Position numbers and translations under genes: made by a program | In this document: piece by piece, positions 1 to 7,787 of the stretch | How positions within the stretch are numbered: position 1 is the stretch's first letter | How the letters are laid out: every line of letters begins with the position of its first letter | Assembly: GCA_031418775.1 (NCBI GenBank) | Contig: JANOJN010000239.1 | Location: 1-46,043 of the forward strand | DNA from: JANLQX01 sp031418775 | Lineage (GTDB): Bacteria; Actinomycetota; Acidimicrobiia; Acidimicrobiales; JANYDT01 | DNA length: 46,043 bases | Direction: 5' to 3' | The notes under the pieces: model-generated | Told to the model about the DNA's origin: nothing | Seen by the model: the letters and a program-made list of their open reading frames with translations, nothing else | The model's database searches: none

Positions 1-1
1 G

Positions 2-82
2 GTCGTGCGTTCCGGCCACGGCTCGGTGCTCGTCGCCTCGGACCACCCGCTCGTCACCGGCGACGCGACCTCGGCGAGCTGA
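2..82 (+). CDS. C-terminal end of an unidentified protein (partial)
   Basis: An open frame runs in from the window edge and stops with TGA at 80-82, giving about 26 residues ending in a Ser/Ala/Thr-rich tail. The hydrophobic stretch SVLVAS followed by DHPLV looks like coding sequence, but it is too short to name a family. The next gene on this strand starts 82 bp downstream with its own ribosome binding site. Confidence 0.4.
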   Translation, partial: VVRSGHGSVLVASDHPLVTGDATSAS

Positions 83-164
83 CCCTGGCAGCATTGCCCA
101 ACCCCAGCTCCGACCCCCACCCTCCCCGTACACGACACCCACCCAAGAAAGGACGGTCGACGCC

Positions 165-311
165 ATGCAGAGTTCAACCGTGCACCAGTGCCCGTACTGT
201 GAGCTGAAGTTCCTCTATCTCACGGAGGTGAAAGACCACGTCGAGCACGATCACCCGAATCACGCCGACGTGGTCTCGAGTATCGACGCCCACGAGATGC
301 CGAAGAACTGA
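165..311 (+). CDS. 48-residue C2H2 zinc-finger microprotein
   Basis: This short gene starts with ATG at 165 behind AAGAAAGGA (145-153), a good ribosome binding site 11 bases upstream. The product is essentially one classical C2H2 zinc finger: Cys9-X2-Cys12-X3-Phe16-X5-Val22-X2-His25-X4-His30, with a short acidic tail. Both the metal ligands and the hydrophobic-core positions follow the eukaryotic-type finger. It differs from the Ros/MucR fingers of Alphaproteobacteria, which have shorter cysteine-to-histidine spacing. A DNA-, RNA- or protein-binding role is possible, but a single finger often cannot bind DNA alone. The coding call is strong from the motif and ribosome binding site; the function is unknown. 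The preceding gene is cut by the window edge, so operon membership is open. Confidence 0.8.
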   Translation: MQSSTVHQCPYCELKFLYLTEVKDHVEHDHPNHADVVSSIDAHEMPKN

Positions 312-338
312 ACCCGACCGCGGCTGCACGACGAACGA

Positions 339-377
339 GGTTCACGCGCAGATCGAAGGGTTCCACGCGCAGGTCGA
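339..377. repeat. Short imperfect direct repeat
   Basis: Two adjacent copies of GGTTCACGCGCAGATCGA (339-356) and GGTTCCACGCGCAGGTCGA (359-377) differ by one insertion and one substitution. They lie between the convergent zinc-finger and sulfatase genes. I see no coding frame or clear hairpin there. Confidence 0.4.
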
Positions 378-456
378 GCACACCGGACCTGTTCTGGCGT
401 TGAATCGGGCGATGTGCGCGCCAACGACGGGAAGGTGCGCGTGGAGGCCGTGTGGT

Positions 457-1896
457 TCAGTCCGATTGGCTGATTGCCGGCAGACTTGCTGACGCGCGAG
501 CCGGTGGCTTCGGCACGCCGAGGTGATCCGGCGGGTACGGAAGCAGCCCCGCATTGACGCGGTCCCATTCCGTGCGGAGTTCGGCAAGCAGTTCCGGATG
601 ATGACGCTTCACATCCGCCGCCTCATGGCCGTCGACACTGACGTCGAACAGGAACTCGTAGTTCCCCCAGAACCGCGGCCAGCTTCCGAGGATCGCCCGG
701 TCACGCCCGTCGCGGAAGTACTTGAATCGACCGCGCCGCAACGCGCCCTGGCTTGAGATCCGCCAAAAGAGATCGTGTGCCGGAAAGGCCGCGCCGTTGA
801 CGAGCCACGGCAACAAGCTGACTCCGTCGAGCGGCCAATCATCAGCGATCGTCACCCCTGCGGCGTCGAGGAACGTCGCCGTCCAGTCCATGGTGATGTT
901 CGGTTCGTCCGATCGTTGACGCCCTGCGACCGCGTCGGGCCACCGGAGGATGAACGGTGTGCGAATGCCACCTTCGGTCAGGTCACCCTTCTCGCCGATG
1001 AAGGGCCAATTCATCGACCAACGCTCCCCACCGTTGTCGGAGCAGAACACCACGATCGTGTTCCCGGCCTTGCCCGACGATTCGAGCGCCGCAAGAACGG
1101 TTCCGATGCCCGCATCCATCGCTTCGACAAGTTCGGCGTACTTCGCGAGAGAGCCCCCGTCGGACTGGAGCAACGGCAGGAAGACCTTGCCTGATTCGAA
1201 CTCCGCACGGATGCGCCGCCCGACCTCGGCATCGTCGGGACCCTCCCACGGCCAGTGCGGAGCGGTGTAATTGAGCTGAAGGTAAAACGGACGATCACGT
1301 TCGGCCGTAACGAAGTCGGCAGCCCGATCGGAGAGCAGCTGCGTGTAGTACCCGGCCTCCTCGACCGGAGTCTCGCCCTCGAACAGATCGGGCTCGCCGA
1401 GCGTGCCGATGTGCTCGAAGTAGTCGACGGCCCCGTCGAGATTGCCGAAGAAGTGCTCGAACCCTGCCCGCCGTGGACCGTGCCACGGCAGCCAGCCGCA
1501 ATGCCACTTGCCGATCAACGCGCTTTCGTATCCCGCATCCGCGAGCATCGACGGCAACGTCGGTTGGCCGTTCGGGATGCCATTGCCCTCCGCTCGCGTG
1601 CGCAACGGTTCCTCCAGGCCCGCCGCCAGCCTTCCGGGGTTGCGTCCGGTGTAGAGACTGAAGCGGGTCGGAGAACACCACGACGAACCGGCGTAGGCAT
1701 GGGTGAACCGGACACCTTCGGCCGCAAGACGATCGAGATTCGGCGTGACGATATGCGGCGATCCGAAACAGCCGAGGTCGGCCCAACCAAGATCGTCGGC
1801 GAGGATGAACAGCACGTTCGGCGCCGATGTCGGACGCCCCCCGCCCAGGCTGGCGAATCGGGTTTCGAGCGAGTGCTGAGGAGCGGTGAGGGTCAT
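457..1896 (-). CDS. Arylsulfatase-type sulfatase (alkaline phosphatase superfamily)
   Basis: The 479-residue product is a type I sulfatase that would hydrolyse a sulfate ester. The N-terminal block NVLFILADDLGWADLG (about 27-42) carries the paired metal-binding aspartates D34/D35. CSPTR at 74-78 is the C-X-P-X-R site whose cysteine is converted to formylglycine; a GKWHCG motif and a later CSDNGG motif supply further metal and substrate residues. No signal peptide is visible, so the enzyme is probably cytoplasmic, which suggests an imported or internally made sulfated compound. It is the last gene of a leftward run after thiolase and enoyl-CoA hydratase, 95 bp behind the latter. No clear Shine-Dalgarno sequence precedes the ATG, so a start a few codons away is possible. 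The natural substrate cannot be read from sequence. Confidence 0.93.
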   Translation of the reverse strand: MTLTAPQHSLETRFASLGGGRPTSAPNVLFILADDLGWADLGCFGSPHIVTPNLDRLAAEGVRFTHAYAGSSWCSPTRFSLYTGRNPGRLAAGLEEPLRTRAEGNGIPNGQPTLPSMLADAGYESALIGKWHCGWLPWHGPRRAGFEHFFGNLDGAVDYFEHIGTLGEPDLFEGETPVEEAGYYTQLLSDRAADFVTAERDRPFYLQLNYTAPHWPWEGPDDAEVGRRIRAEFESGKVFLPLLQSDGGSLAKYAELVEAMDAGIGTVLAALESSGKAGNTIVVFCSDNGGERWSMNWPFIGEKGDLTEGGIRTPFILRWPDAVAGRQRSDEPNITMDWTATFLDAAGVTIADDWPLDGVSLLPWLVNGAAFPAHDLFWRISSQGALRRGRFKYFRDGRDRAILGSWPRFWGNYEFLFDVSVDGHEAADVKRHHPELLAELRTEWDRVNAGLLPYPPDHLGVPKPPARASASLPAISQSD

Positions 1897-1991
1897 CGCG
1901 GGTCAGCCGGACTGGTTGGGCTAGACGTGTTGCGAGCGCCGAAGCGAAGCGCACCGGCAGCGCAGCGTGAATGGGTCATGTGCGCGTCGGC

Positions 1992-2816
1992 TCAGAGCGG
2001 GAGGCGGGCGAAGTCCGGTGGACGCTTCTCCAGGAATGAGCGAACGCCTTCGGCGAAGTCGGGGCGGGTGAAGCTCTCCGCCATCAGACGGGCGGCATCA
2101 CGCTCGGCGGCGCCGATGCCGGCGTGCAGCTGCTCGTAGACCTGTCGCTTCATGATGCTCATCGACGTCGGTGAGCAGGTGATGGCCAGACGCTCGATGT
2201 AGCGGCGACAGAACGGCAGGAGGTCGTCCGCTTCGACGAGGTAGTTGGCGAGGCCGATCGACAATGCCTCCTCGCCACCGACTTTGCGCGAGGACATCAG
2301 CAGATCCAGCGCCACGGACGGACCGACGAGACGCGGAAGCAGCCAGCTCAGGCCCCACTCGGCAATCAACCCGCGCTGGGCAAATGCGGTGAGGAACAGC
2401 GCGTCGGGCGAGACGACGCGCAGATCGCAGCAGAGCGAGAACGGGAACGCCATGCCGGCGACGGCTCCATTCACCGCGGCGATGATCGGCTTGTCGATCA
2501 TCATCAGTTGTGGGAAACGTCCGGTGAACTCGCCGGTCGCCTCGGTGGCACTCGACGCGGCAGCCCGGCGATCGGATCGATCGGCACCACCACCTTCGGA
2601 AAGGTTGCTCAGGGTCTTCATATCGGCACCGGCACAGAAGGCGCGTCCGGCGCCGGTGATCACAATGCCGACCACGGATCGATCAGTTGCCGCGCGTCGC
2701 AACGCGTCCTTGATCTCGCCGTCCATCGTGTCGGTCCAAGCGTTCATCGACGCCGGACGGTTCAACGTGATGACGGCAACCGGGTCGGTGACTTCGTAGA
2801 GGATCTCGCTGTACAT
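1992..2816 (-). CDS. Enoyl-CoA hydratase/isomerase family (crotonase fold)
   Basis: The 274-residue product has the normal crotonase length. The oxyanion-hole segments are AGRAFCAGAD (56-65) and NGAVAGMAF (116-124). Glu153 in IAEWG matches the second catalytic glutamate of enoyl-CoA hydratases. The position of the first catalytic glutamate appears to be glutamine (near 147), so an isomerase or other crotonase reaction is possible. It lies 58 bp downstream of the thiolase on the same strand and probably shares its transcript, so beta-oxidation-type degradation of an acyl-CoA is the likely context. The exact substrate is not determinable. Confidence 0.9.
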   Translation of the reverse strand: MYSEILYEVTDPVAVITLNRPASMNAWTDTMDGEIKDALRRAATDRSVVGIVITGAGRAFCAGADMKTLSNLSEGGGADRSDRRAAASSATEATGEFTGRFPQLMMIDKPIIAAVNGAVAGMAFPFSLCCDLRVVSPDALFLTAFAQRGLIAEWGLSWLLPRLVGPSVALDLLMSSRKVGGEEALSIGLANYLVEADDLLPFCRRYIERLAITCSPTSMSIMKRQVYEQLHAGIGAAERDAARLMAESFTRPDFAEGVRSFLEKRPPDFARLPL

Positions 2817-2874
2817 AGCTTGACGCTTCCACAGCCCGGGACACGCGAGCCAGTCCGCGCGCCGGGTGCCGTTC

Positions 2875-4116
2875 CTACAGCCGTTCGATGATGACGGCGG
2901 GGGCCATGCCGCCGCCGGCGCACATGGTCACGAGACCGAAGCGACCGCCGCGACGCTCGAGCTCGTCGAGCACCGTGCCGATGAGCATCGCGCCCGTCGC
3001 ACCGATCGGATGCCCGAGAGCGATCGCTCCACCGTTGACGTTGATCTTCTCGCGATCGATGTTGAGGTCGCGGATGAACTTCTCGGTGACGACCGCGAAT
3101 GCCTCGTTGACCTCGAAGAGATCGATGTCGTCGAGAGTGAGCCCGGCTTTCGCCAGGACCTTGCGGGCGGCCGGGACCGGTGCGTTCAGCATCAGCGTGG
3201 GGTCGTCGCCGACGTTGGCGATCGCCACCACGCGTGCCCGCGGCTTGAGTCCGTGGGCCTTCGCGTAGTCAGGACTGGTGATGAGCAGCGCCGCTGCGCC
3301 ATCGACGACGCCCGAGGAGTTGCCGGCATGGTGGACATGGTCGATGTCAAGACCGGGATAGCGCTTCAGCACCATCGAGCGATAGGTGTTGCCTTCCTCG
3401 TCGAGCACCATGTCGGCGAGAGCAGCGAACGATGACGGGAGCTGGCCGAGGCTGTCGGCGGTTGAGCCCGGGCGCGGATACTCCTCGCGATCGAGGGCCA
3501 CCGATCCGTCGGCGCGCATCACCGGGACCAGGCTCTTGGCGAAGCGCCCCTCGGCGATTGCCACTGCGGCCCGACGCTGCGACTCGGCGGCGTATTCGTC
3601 GAGTGCCCGCCGCTCGATCTTCTCGATCGTGGCGATCGCATCGGCGGCGACACCCTGGTTTGTCTGCGGATGCAGCTCACGCAATTCGAGGTTGCCCCGG
3701 TCCATGAACGGCAGGCGAGGGCCACCCTTACCGTTCGCGCCGTGCCCCGACATCATCTCGCAGCCGCCGGTGATCACGACGTCCTCGAGGCCCGACATCA
3801 CCGACGCCGCACCGATGTTCGTGGTCGTGATGCCCGACCCGCAGAAGCGGTCGAGCGTGACGCCGCTTACCCGGATGTCGTAGCCCGCGGTGAGCGCCGT
3901 CATCCGACCGATGTCGCCGCTCTGCGTACCAGTCTGCGATGACGTACCCCACACCACATCGTCGACATCGGCGGTGTCGAGGTTGTTGCGCTCGCGAAGG
4001 GCCTTGAGCACGGTTGCCCCGAGTACTTGCGGATGGATGTCGGCGAGCGAGCCTTTGCCCACCTTGCCGATTCCTCGGGGGGTGCGGACGGCGTCGATGA
4101 TCCAGGCTTCGGGCAT
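2875..4116 (-). CDS. Acetyl-CoA C-acyltransferase (thiolase)
   Basis: The 413-residue product cleaves 3-ketoacyl-CoA, or condenses acetyl-CoA. The nucleophilic Cys92 lies in RFCGSG, followed by NEAF (337-340), the GHP histidine His369 and the C-terminal Cys399 in CAGGG, so all three catalytic blocks are intact. I chose ATG at 4116 rather than an upstream in-frame ATG because AAGGA lies 7-8 bases before it and the protein then starts with the typical thiolase segment WIIDAVRTPRG. It is the first gene of a leftward thiolase / enoyl-CoA hydratase / sulfatase run. The divergent region upstream carries a TACTGT -10-like hexamer about 45 bp from the start. Degradative or biosynthetic direction is not resolved. 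Confidence 0.93.
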   Translation of the reverse strand: MPEAWIIDAVRTPRGIGKVGKGSLADIHPQVLGATVLKALRERNNLDTADVDDVVWGTSSQTGTQSGDIGRMTALTAGYDIRVSGVTLDRFCGSGITTTNIGAASVMSGLEDVVITGGCEMMSGHGANGKGGPRLPFMDRGNLELRELHPQTNQGVAADAIATIEKIERRALDEYAAESQRRAAVAIAEGRFAKSLVPVMRADGSVALDREEYPRPGSTADSLGQLPSSFAALADMVLDEEGNTYRSMVLKRYPGLDIDHVHHAGNSSGVVDGAAALLITSPDYAKAHGLKPRARVVAIANVGDDPTLMLNAPVPAARKVLAKAGLTLDDIDLFEVNEAFAVVTEKFIRDLNIDREKINVNGGAIALGHPIGATGAMLIGTVLDELERRGGRFGLVTMCAGGGMAPAVIIERL

Positions 4117-4161
4117 GGTGGTTCCTTGAGGGGTCGGGCGCCGACGGAGCGCGTCGGATGC

Positions 4162-4210
4162 ACAGTACCGGCTGCCCCTCGACATCACCCAGCCGCAGGA
4201 TGGGTACTGT
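4162..4210. promoter_or_regulatory. Mirror-image divergent promoter region
   Basis: An exact 8-bp inverted repeat, ACAGTACC (4162-4169) and GGTACTGT (4203-4210), flanks the centre of the 101-bp region between the divergent thiolase and oxidoreductase genes. Each arm contains TACTGT pointing outward, usable as a -10 element. The rightward one sits 7 bases before the ATG at 4218, implying a leaderless mRNA. The leftward one would give a roughly 40-base leader with a Shine-Dalgarno. No good -35 is visible for either, so the repeat could also be an operator. Confidence 0.45.
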
Positions 4211-4217
4211 TCCCGGG

Positions 4218-5120
4218 ATGAACGCCAACCTGCCCGCCGTTTCCCTCATCGCCGTTCCCGGACGCCGCGCCGCCACGATCGCGCTGGCCAAGGAACTCGA
4301 GGACCGGGGTTTCGCCGGCATCTGGTGTCCGAGCTACGGCGACTGCATGGCGCTGTGCCAGGAGATCGCTCACGCCACGTCGACCATCGTGTTCGGCACC
4401 TCGATCCAACCGATCTACCTTCGACACGCCATCGATCTCGGCAATCACGCCGGGTTCCTCCACGAGATCAGCGGAGGACGATTCCGCCTCGGTCTCGGCG
4501 TCAGCCACGGTCCCGTCCATCAGCAGCTCGGAGCGGCAGCCGGGAAGCCTCTTAGCGATATGCGCGCATATGTTGAACAGATGCGCGCGAACGAGCGCGC
4601 ATCCGGGACGCTCCCTCCACTTGTGCTGGCGACCCTCCGAGACAAGATGCTCGATCTCGCCACCGAGATCAGCCAGGGAGCGGTGTGGGCAAACGCTTCG
4701 GTGTCGAACATCGCCACGCAAGCCACGCGCGCCCGCACGAACTCCTCCGATGCCTTCTTCCTGGGCAACATGGTGCCGACGGTGATCGACGACGACCGTG
4801 ATGCCGCACGCGCGATGCACCGCAAGACGCTCTCCGGCTACATCCGCCTCCCCAATTACCGCAACTACTGGAAGGCGGCCGGGTTCGAACAGGAGATGGT
4901 GGACATCGAGGCCGCGCTCGAGGCAGGCGACCGCGATCGCCTGCCCACGTTGATGACCGACCGCTGGCTCGACGACGTGACGCTCTCCGGCTCCGCCGCG
5001 CAGGTGAGGGAAGGCGTGGAGCGCTGGCAGGCCGCCGGCGTCACGCCGATCGTCGTGCCGGCAGCCGCGTCCGGCGGTCAGATGAAGGCCTTCGCCGATC
5101 TGTTCGCGGCATACGCGTAG
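4218..5120 (+). CDS. LLM-class (luciferase-like, probably F420-dependent) oxidoreductase
   Basis: The 300-residue product matches the bacterial luciferase-like TIM-barrel family: an N-terminal strand with LEDRGFAGIW, then a segment on collecting a reference set (TSTIVFGTSI) and the family hallmark SGGRFRLGLGVSHG (about 87-100). In Actinomycetota most such enzymes use cofactor F420, but flavin use cannot be excluded. I start at ATG 4218, because the residues encoded upstream do not look like this family and a TACTGT -10-like box lies 7 bases before it. It is divergent from the thiolase operon, so it may act on a related substrate. Some members have this C-terminal RWQAAGVTPIVVP segment, which fits a complete protein. 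Confidence 0.88.
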   Translation: MNANLPAVSLIAVPGRRAATIALAKELEDRGFAGIWCPSYGDCMALCQEIAHATSTIVFGTSIQPIYLRHAIDLGNHAGFLHEISGGRFRLGLGVSHGPVHQQLGAAAGKPLSDMRAYVEQMRANERASGTLPPLVLATLRDKMLDLATEISQGAVWANASVSNIATQATRARTNSSDAFFLGNMVPTVIDDDRDAARAMHRKTLSGYIRLPNYRNYWKAAGFEQEMVDIEAALEAGDRDRLPTLMTDRWLDDVTLSGSAAQVREGVERWQAAGVTPIVVPAAASGGQMKAFADLFAAYA

Positions 5121-5155
5121 TGTCCCCGCGCAAGATGCCAACGGCGCAGTGTGTG

Positions 5156-5174
5156 CCGGGCGACGTCGACCCGG
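5156..5174. terminator. Candidate hairpin after the oxidoreductase gene
   Basis: CCGGG (5156-5160) pairs with CCCGG (5170-5174) around a 9-base loop that is itself self-complementary. It lies 36 bp past the stop at 5120, in a convergent interval. There is no T-run, as is common in high-GC actinobacteria, so terminator function is tentative. Confidence 0.3.
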
Positions 5175-5277
5175 TGCCGAACTCGTTGGCTCGCCGTGAG
5201 CCAGAGGTTGGTGCCAGCTGAATGCCAATAATGTGGGCGGGGGTTTGGTCCTCCTGCGGGGGCCGACATAACTCCGT

Positions 5278-5293
5278 CAGCTTGAACAAGCTG
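5278..5293. repeat. 16-bp palindrome in a non-coding interval
   Basis: CAGCTTG-AA-CAAGCTG is a perfect inverted repeat with a two-base centre. It lies in the 251-bp interval 5121-5371 between the convergent oxidoreductase and SnoaL-like genes. No convincing gene is visible there. The site could be a protein-binding palindrome or part of decayed DNA. Confidence 0.45.
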
Positions 5294-5371
5294 CACGTCG
5301 AGTGCGTCATGCGATTGTTGTAGAGGTAGTCCGTCGGGTCGCAGGAACACGATTCGCGCTGAGCAGTCATC

Positions 5372-5728
5372 TCAGGTGATAAGTCTCGGAGCATCGGAAT
5401 ACAGCCGATAATTTGACATGGTTCCCGACGTACTCCAATCGTGAACCGCCACGGCGTCGAGCTGCCACTTCACCGGGTGGTCCGAGCCGATGGCGACCTC
5501 GGCGAACACCGTCCGGTGGGCCACGGCCCCCCGGACCAAGGTCGCCTGAGCATTCTCCGTCATCGACCAATCCGTCTCATACTGAGCGCGCACGGCCTCG
5601 CGGCCAACGAGCACGCGACCATCCGTTCGACGGTAGTTGACGTCTTCGGAAAACATCTCTATCAGCCCGTCGAGATCCCGAACGCTGTAACGACGAAGCA
5701 GTTCACGCGACAGCTCGAGCGGGTCCAT
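5372..5728 (-). CDS. SnoaL-like / NTF2-fold protein
   Basis: The 118-residue product begins MDPLELSRELLRRYSVRDLD and continues with the pattern EMFSEDVNYRRTDGRVLVGREAV, typical of SnoaL-like polyketide-cyclase or limonene-1,2-epoxide-hydrolase-type NTF2 folds. The second half, with its alternating strands and W/H residues (HPVKWQLDAVAVHDW), fits the curved sheet. I chose ATG at 5728 because GAGGA lies about 7 bases upstream; the frame is open farther upstream but that extension is Arg/Ser-rich and not protein-like. These folds serve as small isomerases, hydrolases or ligand binders, so the exact role is open. It is convergent with the oxidoreductase. Confidence 0.75.
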   Translation of the reverse strand: MDPLELSRELLRRYSVRDLDGLIEMFSEDVNYRRTDGRVLVGREAVRAQYETDWSMTENAQATLVRGAVAHRTVFAEVAIGSDHPVKWQLDAVAVHDWSTSGTMSNYRLYSDAPRLIT

Positions 5729-6122
5729 CCACGCATCCTCGCCGATCGACGCTGGCGCCGCTAGTTCAGCTGGCCGACCGGCGCGCCGACGGTCGCTCCG
5801 ATGACTCCGTCGATCGGCCGCCGCCGACCGGCCTGCCTCGGACTCGGCGCGGAAAGAGGATTGGCCAGCACGACATCCGATGTCGCAACACGATCGAAGA
5901 AGGAACGACAACAACTCAGCGCGCTGAGCATCAGTCAACGTGAGAGCCCGTGCAGGAACGACCCACCCCCAACCCCACATTCCCTTTGGCGTTTCAGTGC
6001 TGCACCATCGGTGTCGCAAGGGTCCCGGAGAGGGCCACGAGAGTCTCGAATATTTTGGATTCTTCGAATGTTCTCCTCTAGACGGTCCGCTTTTGTCATA
6101 CCCTTTTCGTACACTTGTACGC
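5729..6122. other. 394-bp gene-free interval
   Basis: No gene is supported between the divergent SnoaL-like and DUF222 genes. The leftward strand contains a stretch reading ALTLTDAQRAELLSF (about 5895-5940), faintly like the N-terminal helix-turn-helix of IS630-type transposases, but it is too short and degraded to call. The last 80 bases are AT-richer than the surroundings and hold direct repeats TCGAATATT (6046-6054) and TCGAATGTT (6064-6072), 18 bp apart, which may be regulatory. Confidence 0.5.
6110..6122 (+). promoter_or_regulatory. Leaderless-type promoter of the DUF222 gene
   Basis: TACACT at 6110-6115 fits the actinobacterial TANNNT -10 box, and the ATG follows after 7 bases, so transcription should begin at or next to the start codon. 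The box lies inside CGTAC-ACTT-GTACG (6109-6122), a 5-bp inverted repeat that could bind a regulator. No Shine-Dalgarno is present and no good -35 is seen. Confidence 0.45.
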
Positions 6123-7517
6123 ATGAACCTGATCGGAGCAGACGAGATCATCGGCGACCTTCGCCGGCTGAACCTCGCCGCGGTCACCGCGCCTGCGGTA
6201 CTCGGCGCGCTCTCCGGCGTGCAACGCCTCCGCGGAATACTCGACTCCGCCGAGATCAGCCTGGCACGCCGACTCAACGACCTGACCCACAACGCACCCG
6301 CCGACCTCGCCGCTGCGACACAACGTTCGCGTCACTCCGGAGACCGCGTCTACGTACGGGCCGCAACCCTCGCCGCTGTCCCATCGCTCACCGAGCCGTT
6401 GCAAGCCGGCCGCATCCAGGGCGCCCACGTCGACACCGTTGCGAAGATCCTCCGCACCGTCGACGAACAACATGCCGCCCAGTTCTCCGCACTGCTGCCC
6501 GACCTCGTTGCCGACGCCGCATCATCGAACGCCACACCCGACGACCTCGCCCGCACCCTCAACCGAGCCGCACGGGCACTCGAAAACGACGACGGCATGA
6601 CCCGTTTCACCCAGCAACGCCGCGACACCGCGTTGCACACCTGGACCGACAAACGAACCGGCATGTTCCGGCTGTCGGGCCGATTCGACCCGTTGAGCGG
6701 TGTCGTGCTGCACGGCCACCTCCAGGCCATGGTCGCCGCCCTGTTCTCTGAACGAGTGCCGTCCACCTGCCCAACCGACTCCGGCGCGAAACAGGACCAC
6801 CTCCGCGCCCTCGCCCTCCTCGCCCTGATCGTGCAACAGCAGTCCGTCGGGCTCGCCGTCGTTCCCGACAACGCCGCCGCATCCCCGGACTCGTCCGACT
6901 CGTCCTTCGGCGAAAGCGAAAACAACGGCGCCGGCGATGCACAGGACAGCGACGTCGGAACCGGTGCCGACCTCGACGAATGGTCGACGTTCTTCCGGGG
7001 CGGACCGAGCAGGTTGGGTCGGCCCGAGATCGTCGTGGTCGTCGATGCCCGACAGCAAACCCTCGACGCCAACGGTGGCACACCGGTCATCGACTGGGGA
7101 CTCCCCGTCGAGCTCCCAGCCCGGGCGCTCGAAGACCTGTTCCAACGAGCCGACGCGCATCCCGTCATCGTCCACAACGGTGTCGTCCTCCACGCGTCCG
7201 GAGAGATGAATCTCGGACGCACCACTCGCCTCGCATCAAGAGCACAGCGACGCGCCCTCCGAGCGCTCTACCCGACATGTGCCGTGCCTGGATGCTGCGT
7301 CGCATACGAATTCACCAAACCGCACCACGTCCACTATTGGGAACACGGCGGAGCGACCGACCTAGCCAACCTGCTCCCGGTTTGCAGCAAACACCACCAC
7401 GCAATCCACGAAGGCGGCTGGAAACTCACCCTCCAACCCAACCGCCACCTCACCATCGCCCTCCTCGACGGCACCATCCTCACCACCGGACCACCGACAC
7501 GCATCCGAGCCGCCTGA
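6123..7517 (+). CDS. DUF222 and HNH endonuclease domain protein (13E12 repeat family)
   Basis: The 464-residue product has an N-terminal, mostly helical DUF222 region (about 1-260), a Ser/Asp/Asn-rich variable linker (about 245-285), and a C-terminal HNH nuclease domain. The nuclease has Cys386 and Cys391/Cys392, His401/His402, Asn416 and the CSKHHHAIHEGGW block (421-433). ATG 6123 is chosen because DUF222 homology begins there and a TACACT box sits just upstream; the frame is open to 5940 but that part does not resemble a protein. The family is multicopy in mycobacteria and other actinobacteria (13E12 repeat) and is often variable between strains. Its biological role is not settled; a homing-like or defence role has been suggested by the HNH domain only. 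Confidence 0.92.
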   Translation: MNLIGADEIIGDLRRLNLAAVTAPAVLGALSGVQRLRGILDSAEISLARRLNDLTHNAPADLAAATQRSRHSGDRVYVRAATLAAVPSLTEPLQAGRIQGAHVDTVAKILRTVDEQHAAQFSALLPDLVADAASSNATPDDLARTLNRAARALENDDGMTRFTQQRRDTALHTWTDKRTGMFRLSGRFDPLSGVVLHGHLQAMVAALFSERVPSTCPTDSGAKQDHLRALALLALIVQQQSVGLAVVPDNAAASPDSSDSSFGESENNGAGDAQDSDVGTGADLDEWSTFFRGGPSRLGRPEIVVVVDARQQTLDANGGTPVIDWGLPVELPARALEDLFQRADAHPVIVHNGVVLHASGEMNLGRTTRLASRAQRRALRALYPTCAVPGCCVAYEFTKPHHVHYWEHGGATDLANLLPVCSKHHHAIHEGGWKLTLQPNRHLTIALLDGTILTTGPPTRIRAA

Positions 7518-7787
7518 GCGGCGTGAAGGCCGACGACACCGTTCTCCGTTCGTACCGCCCGAAGCGGTCACCCATCCGGTGATCGCGCATCTGAGACGAC
7601 ACGACGCCCAAGACCTCACCAGCTCGTCCAGACGACGACCGGCCATCGACGAGCGGCCACCACGTTCCTAGACAACTCAGGCGCCGGCGACCGGGTCGGG
7701 GCACACTGGTGCGATGTGTTCGATCCGGTTGCCCTTGGTCCGTGCGTGCTCCGTCGCCGCTCGCGGTCGTATCGGAACGGCGACCCC

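Noticed and set aside
5041..5394. Possible small leftward genes in the interval 5121-5371
   Set aside because: Translations have no motif or ribosome binding site and overlap the 3' end of the oxidoreductase gene.
7716..7787. GTG at 7716 as the tryptophan dioxygenase start
   Set aside because: It adds 24 Arg-rich residues without family resemblance; GTG 7788 gives His55 and His240 at the known family positions.
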